64,000 nucleotides of DNA, from NCBI RefSeq assembly GCF_000255295.1, contig NC_017030.1, forward strand, positions 6,794,328-6,858,327, written 5' to 3'. The translations under genes and the position numbers were made by a program. The DNA comes from Corallococcus coralloides DSM 2259 (GTDB lineage Bacteria; Myxococcota; Myxococcia; Myxococcales; Myxococcaceae). This document shows positions 1-8,010 of this stretch, piece by piece. How positions within the stretch are numbered: the first letter of the stretch is position 1; every line of letters starts with the position of its first letter. The notes under the pieces are model-generated. The model was not told where the DNA came from. It worked only from the letters and a program-made list of their open reading frames with translations, and searched no databases.

Positions 1-243
1 TCTCAGGTGGTGCGCACGCAGGTGACCTTTCGCACGCTCTCGCCAGATGAGATTGCCTGGTACGCGGAAACCGGCGAGCCCCTGGACAAGGCGGGCGCCT
101 ACGCCATCCAGGGCAAGGGCGGCTTCCTGGTGCAGGGCATCGAGGGCAGTCACTCCAACGTCGTGGGCCTGCCCCTGGGAGAGACGCTGGCGCTGCTCCA
201 GCGCGTGGGCATGCCGCTGCCATGGACGGAAGGTCAGCGATGA
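1..243 (+). CDS. maf: Maf-family nucleoside triphosphate pyrophosphatase (3' end only)
   Basis: The reading frame is open from the first base, so this is the C-terminal end of a gene that begins before the window. About 80 residues are visible. They carry the Maf signature of a glycine-rich [14 protein letters not shown] stretch followed by [13 protein letters not shown]. The family hydrolyses non-canonical or regulatory nucleoside triphosphates (dTTP/UTP or m7GTP type) to monophosphates and was first linked to septum inhibition. The DKAGAY form fits the YhdE-like branch, but the substrate cannot be fixed from this fragment. The stop overlaps the start of the next gene in an ATGA arrangement, so the two are probably translated together. 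Confidence 0.88.
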   Translation, partial: SQVVRTQVTFRTLSPDEIAWYAETGEPLDKAGAYAIQGKGGFLVQGIEGSHSNVVGLPLGETLALLQRVGMPLPWTEGQR

Positions 244-908
244 GCAGCGTGGCGGACAATCTGGCGCGGGTGCGCGAACGCGTGGCGAAGGCCTGCGCGA
301 GCGCGGGGCGGCCGGAGTCGTCGGTGACGCTGGTGGCCGTGTCCAAGCTCAAGCCCGCGGCGCTCATCCGTGAGGCGTATGCCGCGGGCCAGCGCGACTT
401 CGGGGAGAACTACGCCCAGGAGCTGCGGGACAAGGCCGAGGAGCTCAAGGACCTGGACGGCCTGCGCTGGCACGCCATCGGGTCGCTGCAGACGAACAAG
501 GTGAAGTACGTGGCCCGCGTCGCGCACGCCTTCCACGCGCTGGAGCGGCTGGACGTCGCCAGGGAGCTGTCCAAGCGGCGCGAGGGGACGGCTCCCCTGC
601 CCTGCTACGTGGAGCTCAACCTGGGCGGCGAGGACACCAAGCACGGCCTCACGCCGGACGCGCTGGCCAGCTTCCTGTCGCAGGTGCGCGAGCTGCCGAA
701 CCTCCAGGTGGTGGGGCTGATGGCGCTGCCGCCGCCCACGGACGACGTGGCGCGGATGCGTGAGGGCTTCGCCCGGCTGCGCGAGCTGGCGCGGTCGCAT
801 GCGCTGACGGCCCTGTCCATGGGCACCACGCACGACTTCGAGCAGGCCATCCTGGAGGGCGCCACCGTCGTGCGCGTGGGCACCGCCATCTTCGGCGAGC
901 GCGCCTGA
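240..908 (+). CDS. yggS: YggS/PLPBP-family pyridoxal phosphate homeostasis protein
   Basis: This is a 222-residue protein of the single-domain alanine-racemase-fold family that binds pyridoxal 5'-phosphate without a known catalytic reaction and helps balance vitamin B6 and amino-acid pools. The PLP lysine lies in the early VAVSKLKP motif, followed by the family's FGENYAQEL and [11 protein letters not shown] motifs. GMSTHD-like residues appear near the end as [11 protein letters not shown], and the final [11 protein letters not shown] closes the family pattern. The length is normal. I chose the start at 240 because it overlaps the maf stop (ATGA). An in-frame ATG 18 bases upstream would lie inside maf. 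The gene converges on the zinc-ribbon gene with 8 bases between stops. Confidence 0.92.
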   Translation: MSSVADNLARVRERVAKACASAGRPESSVTLVAVSKLKPAALIREAYAAGQRDFGENYAQELRDKAEELKDLDGLRWHAIGSLQTNKVKYVARVAHAFHALERLDVARELSKRREGTAPLPCYVELNLGGEDTKHGLTPDALASFLSQVRELPNLQVVGLMALPPPTDDVARMREGFARLRELARSHALTALSMGTTHDFEQAILEGATVVRVGTAIFGERA

Positions 909-916
909 AGTTCCGC

Positions 917-1135
917 TCACAGCTCCCGGAACCGCACCCGCCCCTCCTGGTTGATGAGCGCCTTGTACTCACAACCGCAGTAGTTGCAGCGCACCTCGTC
1001 CCCGTCGGTGAACGTCTCGTCCACGGGGTTGTTGGCGTTGCAGCCGGGGCAGTCGAACTCCTTCAACACGCGGCTGCCGCTGGCGCCCGACTCCTTGGCG
1101 AAGTCGTCGTCGTCGAACTGGAAGTCGTTGGCCAT
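917..1135 (-). CDS. Small zinc-ribbon protein
   Basis: This is a 72-residue cytoplasmic protein. Its N-terminal 20 residues are acidic (a run of Asp after MANDFQF). Two cysteine pairs follow, CPGC and CNYC, about 20 residues apart and spaced like a four-cysteine zinc ribbon. A short basic tail ends in RVRFREL. The family is unrecognised beyond the ribbon. It could be a nucleic-acid or protein-binding accessory factor, but nothing in the context decides this. The start is the ATG at 1135; a longer frame upstream has proline/arginine-rich translation with no family character. The gene is convergent with yggS and divergent from the DUF3108 gene. Confidence 0.72.
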   Translation of the reverse strand: MANDFQFDDDDFAKESGASGSRVLKEFDCPGCNANNPVDETFTDGDEVRCNYCGCEYKALINQEGRVRFREL

Positions 1136-1428
1136 GGGCCCGGACGCTAGCACCGGGCGCGGCGTCCGGGTGGGGCCTGCTGAGCATCCAGGCGGGCGCG
1201 CCGGACTGTCCGCCATTTGTCAGGGGCCCTTGCGGGCGTGTACCCCTGCGGGCCGCCATTTCCGTCCCCTGTCAGTCTTTCGCAGGCGCGTCAGGAGGGC
1301 GGCCGGACGGCTTTGAATGCTGTCCCACGGCCGTCCGTCCTGGAAATGTCCGGTGGCGGGGGCGGTTGCGCAGCACGGTTGGCTTGGGCGGGCCGGCCAC
1401 CTAACTTGCAAGCAAGGGAGCACACCCG

Positions 1429-2238
1429 ATGCGCAGTCTGTCCAGGTGGGGGTTCACGGCGGCGGCGGTGGTGGGACTCATGGGGTCCACGCTGGCGCAT
1501 GCCCAGGAGCCCACCGGCTCGGCGTTCGGCCCGGGTGAGCAGGCCCAGTACCGGGTGCGCTACCTGGGGCTGACGGCCGGCACGGCGACGGTGACGGTGG
1601 GCGCGCCCATGACGCAGTGGGGCCAGAGCGTGTGGCCCATCGTGTCCACGGCGAAGTCGGACGACCTGGTGGGCGTCTACCCCATCAAGAGCCGCTTCGT
1701 GTCGTACTGGAACGCGGGCAGCCAGCGGGTGGCGGGGAGCGATCTGCACTCGGAGGAGAACCGCAAGCGCCGCCGCCAGCGCATCCAGCTCACGGCGGAC
1801 GGGGCGGGCGCGAAGGTCATCAAGCAGAAGGAGAGCGACGCGCCGCGCGAGTCCGAGCACACGCTGCCCGAGGGCACCATGGACGTGGCGGGCGCGACGT
1901 TCGCGCTGCGCGGCCAGGAGCTGGCGGTGGGCCGCTCCTATTCCTACCCGGTGTTCACCGGCAGCAAGCAGTTCACCATGAGCGCCACGGTGGAGGGCCG
2001 CGAGACGGTGACGACGCCTGCGGGGGCTCGGGACACCTTCAAGGTGCGCGTGCACACCGACTTCGGCGGCAAGCTGGAATCCAAGCGCGACATGGTGGCG
2101 TACCTCAGCGCGGATGCGCATCACGTGCCGGTGCGAATCGAAGCGGACTTCGCGCTGGGCACCGTCGTGGCGGAGCTCACGGATTACAAGCCGGGCCGCG
2201 TGGTGGCGGTGGCCCGGGCGGACAACTCGGTCGACTGA
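1429..2238 (+). CDS. DUF3108-family secreted/periplasmic protein (first copy)
   Basis: This is a 269-residue protein with a clear signal peptide (basic start, hydrophobic core, cleavage after AHA near residue 25). The mature part begins GPGEQAQYRVRYLGLTAGTATV, the typical opening of DUF3108, in which a beta-rich domain starts with a 'built to be measured as intermediate' type sheet. Further DUF3108 hallmarks are the lysine-rich ENRKRRRQRI segment and the late TYxP-like YKPGRVV strand. DUF3108 proteins are envelope proteins of unknown function. A purine-rich site (AAGGGAG) lies 9 bases before the ATG. The gene is followed by a DUF4091 gene and a second DUF3108 gene on the same strand, suggesting one envelope-related transcription unit. 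Confidence 0.85.
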   Translation: MRSLSRWGFTAAAVVGLMGSTLAHAQEPTGSAFGPGEQAQYRVRYLGLTAGTATVTVGAPMTQWGQSVWPIVSTAKSDDLVGVYPIKSRFVSYWNAGSQRVAGSDLHSEENRKRRRQRIQLTADGAGAKVIKQKESDAPRESEHTLPEGTMDVAGATFALRGQELAVGRSYSYPVFTGSKQFTMSATVEGRETVTTPAGARDTFKVRVHTDFGGKLESKRDMVAYLSADAHHVPVRIEADFALGTVVAELTDYKPGRVVAVARADNSVD

Positions 2239-2274
2239 AGAGCGTCGTCCGCCAACCAGGGGAAGGCAGGGGGC

Positions 2275-3960
2275 ATGGGCGTGGGTTGGGCATGGGCAGT
2301 GGCGGCGGCGCTTTCCGCCGCGCCGGGCGGCGTGCAGGTGGTGTCGCCGCTGGTGAAGGTGCGGCCGGACGCGACGCCCAAGGGCGCGAAGGAGGCCCGC
2401 CTCAGCGCGGCCCGGGGTGAATGCGAGGGCACGCAGCTGGTGCTCCCCCAGGGCGTGACGCGCGTGACGATGAAGCCGCTGGCCCTCAAGGGGCCGGGCG
2501 CGCCGCTCACCGTGGACGCGTGGCGCGAGGCCTACCTGGACGTGAAGACGCCCTCCAACGGCGAGGGCAGGACGGGCCCGTGGCCCGACGCGCTGGTGCC
2601 CCTGTCCGCGCCCGCCAATCCCAGACATCCGACGGTCGTCTACGTGGAGGTCTGCGTTCCCGCGAAGCAGGCCCCGGGCACCTATACGGGGAGCCTGAGC
2701 GCGGCGGTGGATGGCAAGGAGCTGCCGGCCGTTCCCTTCAGCGTGGAGGTGCAGCCCTTCGAGCTCCCCGCGACGTCGTCCTTGCCCAACAGCTTCGGCA
2801 TCTCGCTGTACAGCATCGCGAAGGGGCACGGCATTCCGGCGGAGTCGCCGGAGGCGAAGGCGCTCCTGCGCGAGTACGGCAAGGCGCTCCTGGAGCACCG
2901 CGTGAGCGCGCACGGCATGGGCATGGACCCGCCGCCGGTGAAGTTCCAGGACGGCCGCGCGGTGCTGGACTGGACCGCGTACGACGCGGAGATGGCGCCC
3001 TTCCTGGACGGCAGCGTGCTGCCCTCCGGCGCGCGCTTCACCACGGTGGACGTGCGTGACAACCGCAAGGCCTCCACGGACGCGGAGAAGTCCGCGTACT
3101 ACCGCGCGTTCCAGAAGCACTTCGCGGACAAGGGCTGGAAGGCGCAGCTCTTCTTCTACGCCAAGGATGAACCCAAGCCCGCGGACTTCCCGCTGGTGAA
3201 GGCGCAGTCCAAGCGCGTGCGCGACGCGGGGGCGGACATCCCGGTGCTCGTCACCACGTCGTTGAACCCGGCGCTGCTGGGGTCCGTGGACATCCTCACG
3301 CCCATCATCAACTGCTTCTACCCGCGCGAGGGCCCGCAGACGTGCCACCACGTGGCCAACGCCGCGACCGCGCGCACGAAGCTGGGCTCGCGCGCGAAGG
3401 TGTGGTGGTACCAGAGCTGTATGGCCCATGGCTGCACGGGCGGCCCGCCTGAGGACAAGGCGCTGGACAAGGCGTACAGCGACTGGGCCTCGTACATGGT
3501 GGACCACCCTGCCCCGCTCAACCGCGCCATGGGCCCGCTGGCCTTCGAAAGCGGCGTGGACGGTGAGCTCTATTTCGACACCGTCTTCGCCTACAACACG
3601 AAGAAGGATGTCTGGACGGACCTCTTCGAGTTCGGCGGCAACGGCGACGGCACCCTCTTCTACCCGGGCACGCCCGCGAAGCTGGGGGGCACGGAGCACC
3701 AACCCGTGGTGTCCCTGCGGCTGAAACACATCCGTGACGGCCTGGAGGACTACGAATACCTGCGCCTGCTCACCTCGCTGGGCGATGGCGCCTTCGCGAA
3801 GGCAGCGGCGAAGCGGCTGGCGAAGTCCGGTTACGAAATCTCGCGCGACCCTGCGGAGTGGGAGGCGGTGCGCAAGGAAGTGACCGAGCACATCGTGAAG
3901 CGTCAATCGGCTGAACAAGCGAAGCGCTCCGGACGTCGGACTTCCGGGGGAACCCCGTAG
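2275..3960 (+). CDS. DUF4091 / GH123-like glycoside hydrolase domain protein
   Basis: This is a 561-residue protein with a short N-terminal hydrophobic stretch that probably serves as a signal peptide (WAWAVAAALSAAPGG). An N-terminal beta-sandwich region (about 20-165) precedes a TIM-barrel-like part. The barrel contains FFYAKDEP at about residues 294-301, an adjacent Asp-Glu pair at the place where GH123/DUF4091 enzymes carry their substrate-assisted catalytic pair. The C-terminal DUF4091 signature LRLKHIRDGLEDYEYLR lies at about 481-498. The likely role is hydrolysis of an N-acetylhexosamine glycoside outside the cytoplasm. The substrate is unknown, and DUF4091 members with no proven activity exist. 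It lies between two DUF3108 genes with 36- and 25-base gaps. Confidence 0.8.
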   Translation: MGVGWAWAVAAALSAAPGGVQVVSPLVKVRPDATPKGAKEARLSAARGECEGTQLVLPQGVTRVTMKPLALKGPGAPLTVDAWREAYLDVKTPSNGEGRTGPWPDALVPLSAPANPRHPTVVYVEVCVPAKQAPGTYTGSLSAAVDGKELPAVPFSVEVQPFELPATSSLPNSFGISLYSIAKGHGIPAESPEAKALLREYGKALLEHRVSAHGMGMDPPPVKFQDGRAVLDWTAYDAEMAPFLDGSVLPSGARFTTVDVRDNRKASTDAEKSAYYRAFQKHFADKGWKAQLFFYAKDEPKPADFPLVKAQSKRVRDAGADIPVLVTTSLNPALLGSVDILTPIINCFYPREGPQTCHHVANAATARTKLGSRAKVWWYQSCMAHGCTGGPPEDKALDKAYSDWASYMVDHPAPLNRAMGPLAFESGVDGELYFDTVFAYNTKKDVWTDLFEFGGNGDGTLFYPGTPAKLGGTEHQPVVSLRLKHIRDGLEDYEYLRLLTSLGDGAFAKAAAKRLAKSGYEISRDPAEWEAVRKEVTEHIVKRQSAEQAKRSGRRTSGGTP

Positions 3961-3985
3961 TCACTCCCCCCTGGGAGGAAGCAGA

Positions 3986-4966
3986 ATGAAACCCATGCGC
4001 ACCCTCGTCGCGGCCTGCCTCGCCTTCAGCGCCCTTGGCGCCATCCCGGGTCAGGCCCAGGAGGCCCCGCCCCGTCCATTGACCCTCCAGCGTCCGCCCA
4101 TCTTCCCGGCGCCAGCGGACTCCGCCGCCCCGGAGAAGCCGGCGGCGAACGCGGAGAACACCGGAGATGCCTCCGCCGCCCCGGCGCCCAACGAGCCCGT
4201 GGTCGCGGTGAAGCCGTGTGAGCAGGGCCTGCCCGTGCTGCGCTCGCCGCTGGCCTTCAAGCCGGGGGAGCTGCTCGAGTTCGACATGGACGCCATGGGC
4301 GCGAAGGCGGGCAAGCTCACCATGCGCGTGCAGCGCCCCGCCAACGGCTCGCTGCCGGTGCTGGTGGAGGCGCAGACGAACACGCTGTTCTCCAAGGTGC
4401 GCCGGGTGCGCGGCAGCGCGACCAGCTACCTGAACCCCAAGACGCTGCGCCCCTCGCGCTACACCGAGGAGGCCGTGGAGAACGAGCAGCGCCGCAAGGT
4501 GAACGTGGACTTCGGCGCGCAGGACAAGAGCGTCAAGGTGGACTACCAGATTGGAGACCGCCCCAAGGGCCACTTCAACTACGCCTTCGACAAGGACGGC
4601 CTGGACGTCGCGGGCGCCATCTACCTCATCCGCCAGCTGCCCCTGAAGAAGGACCTGCCGGTGTGCTTCGACGTGTACGGCATCCGCCGCATGTGGCGCA
4701 TGACGGCCACCGTGGTGGATCGCGAGCACGTGTCGCTGCCCCTGGGCGAGTTCGACGCCTGGCACCTGGCCGGCACCGCCGTGCGCCTGGACCGGCCGTC
4801 GCAGACGCGCGACGTGCACGTGTGGATCACCGACGACGACCGCCGTCTCCCGCTGGCCGCCGTGGGCGCCATCGACCTGGGCGCGGTGCGGCTGACGCTG
4901 TCCGGCGTGAAGCGCCCCGGAGAAAAGCCCATGGAGGCGCAGGGCAAGGAAGATCTCAAGTGGTGA
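3986..4966 (+). CDS. DUF3108-family secreted/periplasmic protein (second copy)
   Basis: This is a 326-residue paralogue of the protein encoded at 1429-2238. A signal peptide ends near residue 25 (GQAQ), followed by an alanine/proline-rich linker of about 60 residues that the first copy lacks. The DUF3108 domain then opens with AFKPGELLEFDMDAMGAKAGKL. It has the same RRKVNVDFG and late strand pattern as its paralogue and ends shortly after a conserved LSGVKRP segment. The ribosome-binding site GGAGG is 7 bases before the ATG. A strong hairpin terminator follows the stop, so the three-gene unit probably ends here. The function is unknown. Confidence 0.83.
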   Translation: MKPMRTLVAACLAFSALGAIPGQAQEAPPRPLTLQRPPIFPAPADSAAPEKPAANAENTGDASAAPAPNEPVVAVKPCEQGLPVLRSPLAFKPGELLEFDMDAMGAKAGKLTMRVQRPANGSLPVLVEAQTNTLFSKVRRVRGSATSYLNPKTLRPSRYTEEAVENEQRRKVNVDFGAQDKSVKVDYQIGDRPKGHFNYAFDKDGLDVAGAIYLIRQLPLKKDLPVCFDVYGIRRMWRMTATVVDREHVSLPLGEFDAWHLAGTAVRLDRPSQTRDVHVWITDDDRRLPLAAVGAIDLGAVRLTLSGVKRPGEKPMEAQGKEDLKW

Positions 4967-4990
4967 CGCGGGGTTGAGCCCCCGCCCCGG

Positions 4991-5020
4991 GCCCGCCTCC
5001 CACTGGGAGCGCGGGCTTTT
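4991..5020 (+). terminator. Rho-independent terminator of the DUF3108/DUF4091 unit
   Basis: A GC-rich hairpin has stem GCCCGCCTCCC paired with GGGAGCGCGGGC (one bulged base) and a three-base loop. It is followed directly by TTTTC. It lies 25 bases after the stop at 4966, the expected place for the end of that transcript. Confidence 0.8.
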
Positions 5021-5033
5021 CATTGGCCAAAAA

Positions 5034-5054
5034 TTGAGAATGACTTGCAAAGTT
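5034..5054. promoter_or_regulatory. Fur-box-like site
   Basis: This AT-rich island (5031-5060) in a GC-rich genome contains TGAGAATGACTTGCA. It differs by one base from the TGAGAATnATTTGCA form of Fur boxes seen in Gammaproteobacteria and at 11 of 15 positions matches the general 7-1-7 consensus TGATAATnATTATCA. It sits directly before a broken porin gene whose 5' end is missing, so it probably once controlled an iron-regulated operon. That it still binds Fur is inference. Confidence 0.5.
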
Positions 5055-5071
5055 AAAAAACCGAACGCAGG

Positions 5072-5703
5072 GTGCTCGCGTCGGACCTGGCGGCGGTGGT
5101 GCGCGCGGACGTGCGGCGCTTCGAGGGCTTCCACTTCGGCGTGTCCGCGTACTACGGCGGCACCACGCGCAACCGGCCCAAGCCGGACCGGGTGAAGACG
5201 TGTGACGACGCGAACCCCAACGTGGTGGCGCCGTGTGGCTACGTGAGCGCGCCCCTGTTCATCGCGGACGCGCACCTGTCGGTGAACCGCGACCGGTAGC
5301 ATGCGCACGCGATGGTGATGCTCGGCCACCTGGGCAACGCCGGGGCGGTGTCCGCGCGCAATGCGCGTCTGTCCAACCTGCTCGACGTGCTGCGCACGCC
5401 GGTGGCCGACAACGCCCTCTCCGCATGGGGTGAGCTGGGCTACGACATCGCACCCTGGCTGGGGCTGGACGGCAACCACCGGCTGGAGCCGTACGTCCGC
5501 ATCGACTACATGGATTCGCAGTTCAAGCCTCGCCCGGAGCTGTTCGACAACCTCGCTTCGAGCGCACCGTCTACACGGTGGGCACCAGCTACACGCTCGC
5601 GGGGCTCGCAGTGCTGAGGCTCGACTTCAGCCAGCGGCGCATGGGCAGCGCCGCCTTCTGTCCGGAGAACGCGCTCCGGATGTCGACGGGTTTTGTCTAC
5701 TGA
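5072..5703 (+). pseudogene. Broken outer-membrane porin-like gene
   Basis: The translated fragments read as one beta-barrel C-terminal part. Frame 2 runs from about 5072 (FEGFHFGVSAYYGG) through an in-frame TAG at 5297-5299. It resumes in the same frame (AMVMLGHLGNAGAVSARN, then AWGELGYDIAPWLG and RLEPYVRIDYMDSQF). At about 5551-5556 a one-base loss shifts it to frame 1, where RFERTVYTVGTSYTLAGL continues to ALRMSTGFVY and a TGA at 5701. Ending in an aromatic residue after alternating hydrophobic strands is typical of outer-membrane barrels. The 5' end is missing: the remnant begins only a few bases after the Fur-like site. It is most likely a porin of an imelysin/di-haem iron operon, now dead. 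Confidence 0.75.
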
Positions 5704-5752
5704 TTCCCCCCGACTGTCTCAACCGCTGTCGCAAAAGAAAGGCATTGAAGGC

Positions 5753-5962
5753 CCCCCATGGTGGCGCACGGCGCCCCTGTGGGGCCTGGGGCTGACGCAG
5801 ATGGTGCTTCCGTACTCGGGCTACCTGCACGATGGGCGGGCCCGGACGCTGGAAGAGGCCGTGCTGTGGCACGGCGGTGAGGCGGAGCGGGCGCGGGAGG
5901 GGTTCCGCAACCTGTCCGCCAACGACCGGGACGCGCTGGTGCGCTTCCTCCGGTCGCTGTAG
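5753..5962 (+). pseudogene. C-terminal stump of a di-haem oxidoreductase (DUF1111)
   Basis: About 69 residues match only the extreme C-terminus of the di-haem oxidoreductase/thiol oxidoreductase family: WRTAPLWGLGL, then YLHDGRARTLEEAVLWHGGEAE and a closing ALVRFLRSL. Intact members are several hundred residues long with two CxxCH haem sites. None is present here, so the 5' part is deleted. The open frame extends upstream to 5693, but that part overlaps the end of the broken porin gene and shows no family similarity. Porin, imelysin and DUF1111 genes commonly sit together in iron-responsive operons, so this and the neighbouring pseudogene are read as one decayed locus. Confidence 0.75.
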
Positions 5963-5971
5963 CGCCCGGCC

Positions 5972-6322
5972 TCAGCCGTGGCGGATCATCCCGGCCGCCT
6001 GCGACAGGCGGCGGCGCAGCTGCGTCACCACCTCGTGCAGGTCCTCCAGGCGCTGGAGCACGTGCAGGTTCTCGCCCGCGTTCATCAGGGCGACCGGCGT
6101 CAGCGTCTCGCGGTGGAGGGCCAGGAGCAGGTCGTAGAAGTGCGCCTGCACGTCGCCCAGGGCATCCAGGCCTTCACGGAGGTCGTCCTCCACGAAGTCC
6201 AGGAGGACGGCGGCGTCCTCGCGAGCAGGCAGCGTCCGGGCGAGACGCTCCACCGCCCCGCGGACGGGGTCGCTACGGCGCAACATCGCGGGGGTGGCGA
6301 GGGCTGCGACGGGAGGGGGCAT
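5972..6322 (-). CDS. Hypothetical protein, helical
   Basis: This is a 116-residue protein with no recognised domain. The sequence is largely helical and leucine-rich with heptad-like spacing in the second half (NLHVLQRLEDLHEVVTQLRRRL), which suggests a short coiled coil or helical bundle. There is no signal peptide or membrane segment. It is oriented against the decayed iron locus and ends 9 bases from the end of that locus. The opposite strand is also open over this stretch but reads as Arg/Gln/His-rich shadow sequence, so the minus strand is preferred. Existence as a real gene is likely but not certain. Confidence 0.55.
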   Translation of the reverse strand: MPPPVAALATPAMLRRSDPVRGAVERLARTLPAREDAAVLLDFVEDDLREGLDALGDVQAHFYDLLLALHRETLTPVALMNAGENLHVLQRLEDLHEVVTQLRRRLSQAAGMIRHG

Positions 6323-6415
6323 GCCCAGGACGCTACAGGTCCGTAGCGGCCGGTCAATTTTCCCACCCCCTGCCCGCCGGTGCGAAGGGGCGCCCCGTCA
6401 GAGGCGCGCCTCGCG

Positions 6416-6440
6416 AACCTGTCCGACTGTCGGACAGGTT
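6416..6440. repeat. Single copy of the 25-base nested palindrome
   Basis: This is a perfect copy: 12-base arms AACCTGTCCGAC and GTCGGACAGGTT around a central T. It lies alone in the 214-base gap between two minus-strand genes. The rest of that gap (6323-6536) shows no other feature. Confidence 0.9.
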
Positions 6441-6536
6441 TGAAGCGAGCCGGCCAGGCAGGTGGACAGCCTCCCTGGCCGGGCCTGGCGCCGCTCCCCA
6501 TTCCAGTCAGGGTCGCGGCGTCGTCGTGGCGCTCCC

Positions 6537-7949
6537 TCAGCGCGCGGGCCCCGCGACACCGCCTGCCGGGGCCGGGGCCGCCGCGGGAGCCGCGGGCGCG
6601 GCGTTGGCCGGGGCCGGGGTGGCCGGCAACGCAATGCCCGGCGAGGCGTTGAGTGGCGCGGGCGTGCCCACGAGCGGCGTCGGCGCACCGGTATTGAGCG
6701 GCGCGGGCGTGCCCACGAGGGGCGGCGTCGGCGTGCCGGAGGACTGCGCCAGCGGCGGCACCGTGGCGGGGATGCCCGGGCTCACCTGGGTGGTGCCCAG
6801 GAAGTTGTTGAAGTCCGGCGCGGATATCTGCGGCGCGGTGAAGCCCCCCACGGACACGCTCGCCACCGTCGGCGGCGTGGCGAAGGTCCCCTGCCCCACC
6901 AGGGCCGGGGAACCCGGCGACACACCCGACACCACCGGGGGCGGATTGGTCGGCGCCGAGGGCGCGAAGGTCCCGCTGAACGTCGTAGGCCCCTCCGCGG
7001 GCACTGCGGTCGCCGAAGGCAGGTTGGCCGTCCCCACCGTGCCGCTCCCCGGGGTCACCGCGGTGGGAGTCGTCCCCGTCGTGGTCGCGACGCCCGTCGT
7101 CCCCGCCGTGCCGCTGCCTCCCGTGCCCTGCGCGAAGTGTGGCGGGGACATGGGCGCCACCGCCGCCGGGAACGCCGTGGGCAGCACCGGCGTCAGCGTC
7201 CCGAGCGCCGAGGGCAACTCACCCGTCGTGGGCACCACCGCCAGCGACGGCACCCGCGCCCCCTCCACTTCGATGGACACGTTGTCGTAGAGGAACTGGA
7301 TGAACCCGCGCGGCTCCGCTTGCGGCGGCAGGTTCCACACCACCACCACCAGTTCCGTGTCCCCCGGCCGCGCTTCACGCAACAGCCGCGTCGTGTCGTC
7401 ATCCGAGTACGTGCCCGCGTCCAACGCCGCCGCGTGCACCAGCGCGGAGTCCGTCAGCAGCGTCCCGTTGCGCCACACGCTGCCAATGCCCCAGACGGCC
7501 ATCGCCGCGTGCGCACGCGTCGTGGCGCGCCAGCCAATGCCTGTCTCACCGTAGATGGGCGTGCCCATCAGCACCCCGCCCTCGATGAGGTGCGGCGGCG
7601 GTGGGGGGAGCGGCCCGGCGGGCGCCCGGGACATCGCCTGAACGGGCGGGAAGCCCGCTTGCGTCAGCTCCACGCGGTACTCGGTGCCACCCACGCGCAG
7701 GCTCGCGGAGAGCTGCGCCTTGTCGCCGAAGGTCGCGTTCGCGACGCCGATCCGGTCCTGCACGGAGAGCGACGCCCGCCCCGTGCCGCGCTCGGTCAGG
7801 TCACCGAATGGAAGCGTACCCTGGAAGAAGTAACCGTCCGGCTGCTCGGTCCTCGCGCTGGCCTCCCGGCCCTCGAACGTGACCCCATCGCCCCCTGGCG
7901 CCGCCGCCAGGACACCGGACAGCAAGATGCTCGTGATTGGACCCGCCAT
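6537..7949 (-). CDS. Hypothetical secreted protein with Pro/Thr/Ala-rich C-terminal half
   Basis: This is a 470-residue protein. A short N-terminal hydrophobic stretch (ITSILLSGVLAAAPGG) may be a signal peptide. Residues about 20-240 look like a folded beta-rich domain (for example GWRATTRAHAAMAVWGIGSVW and TELVVVVWNLPP). From about residue 245 to the end the sequence is low-complexity, rich in Pro, Thr, Ala, Gly and Val. Near its end it carries a 15-residue tandem repeat encoded by two 45-base units. No family is recognised. The tail resembles surface-exposed, possibly glycosylated linkers. A long plus-strand frame over the same DNA is a shadow. Confidence 0.72.
   Translation of the reverse strand: MAGPITSILLSGVLAAAPGGDGVTFEGREASARTEQPDGYFFQGTLPFGDLTERGTGRASLSVQDRIGVANATFGDKAQLSASLRVGGTEYRVELTQAGFPPVQAMSRAPAGPLPPPPPHLIEGGVLMGTPIYGETGIGWRATTRAHAAMAVWGIGSVWRNGTLLTDSALVHAAALDAGTYSDDDTTRLLREARPGDTELVVVVWNLPPQAEPRGFIQFLYDNVSIEVEGARVPSLAVVPTTGELPSALGTLTPVLPTAFPAAVAPMSPPHFAQGTGGSGTAGTTGVATTTGTTPTAVTPGSGTVGTANLPSATAVPAEGPTTFSGTFAPSAPTNPPPVVSGVSPGSPALVGQGTFATPPTVASVSVGGFTAPQISAPDFNNFLGTTQVSPGIPATVPPLAQSSGTPTPPLVGTPAPLNTGAPTPLVGTPAPLNASPGIALPATPAPANAAPAAPAAAPAPAGGVAGPAR
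6649..6738. repeat. 45-base tandem repeat, two copies, inside the Pro/Thr-rich gene
   Basis: Two nearly identical 45-base units (6649-6693 and 6694-6738), each beginning TTGAG(T/C)GGCGCGGGCGTGCC, encode the repeated GTPAPLN segment of the overlapping minus-strand protein. The unit keeps the reading frame. Confidence 0.75.
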
Positions 7950-8010
7950 CGACGCTGCCTCCCTTGAACTTGAAGGTAGGCAGCGGAGCGGGCCGTGGCA
8001 CGCCCCGGGA

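Noticed and set aside
1291-3918. Open frame of 875 codons on the minus strand opposite the DUF3108/DUF4091 genes
   Set aside because: The plus strand carries signal peptides and recognisable domains. The minus frame is a His/Arg/Ala/Val-rich shadow typical of very GC-rich coding DNA. The same applies to 13055-16456 (+), 52249-55191 (-), 45231-47699 (-) and 49496-51781 (+).
5693-5752. N-terminal 20 residues of the open frame leading into the DUF1111 stump
   Set aside because: This part overlaps the end of the broken porin gene in a different frame and matches no part of the oxidoreductase family, so the frame is accidental and the gene is not a short functional protein.
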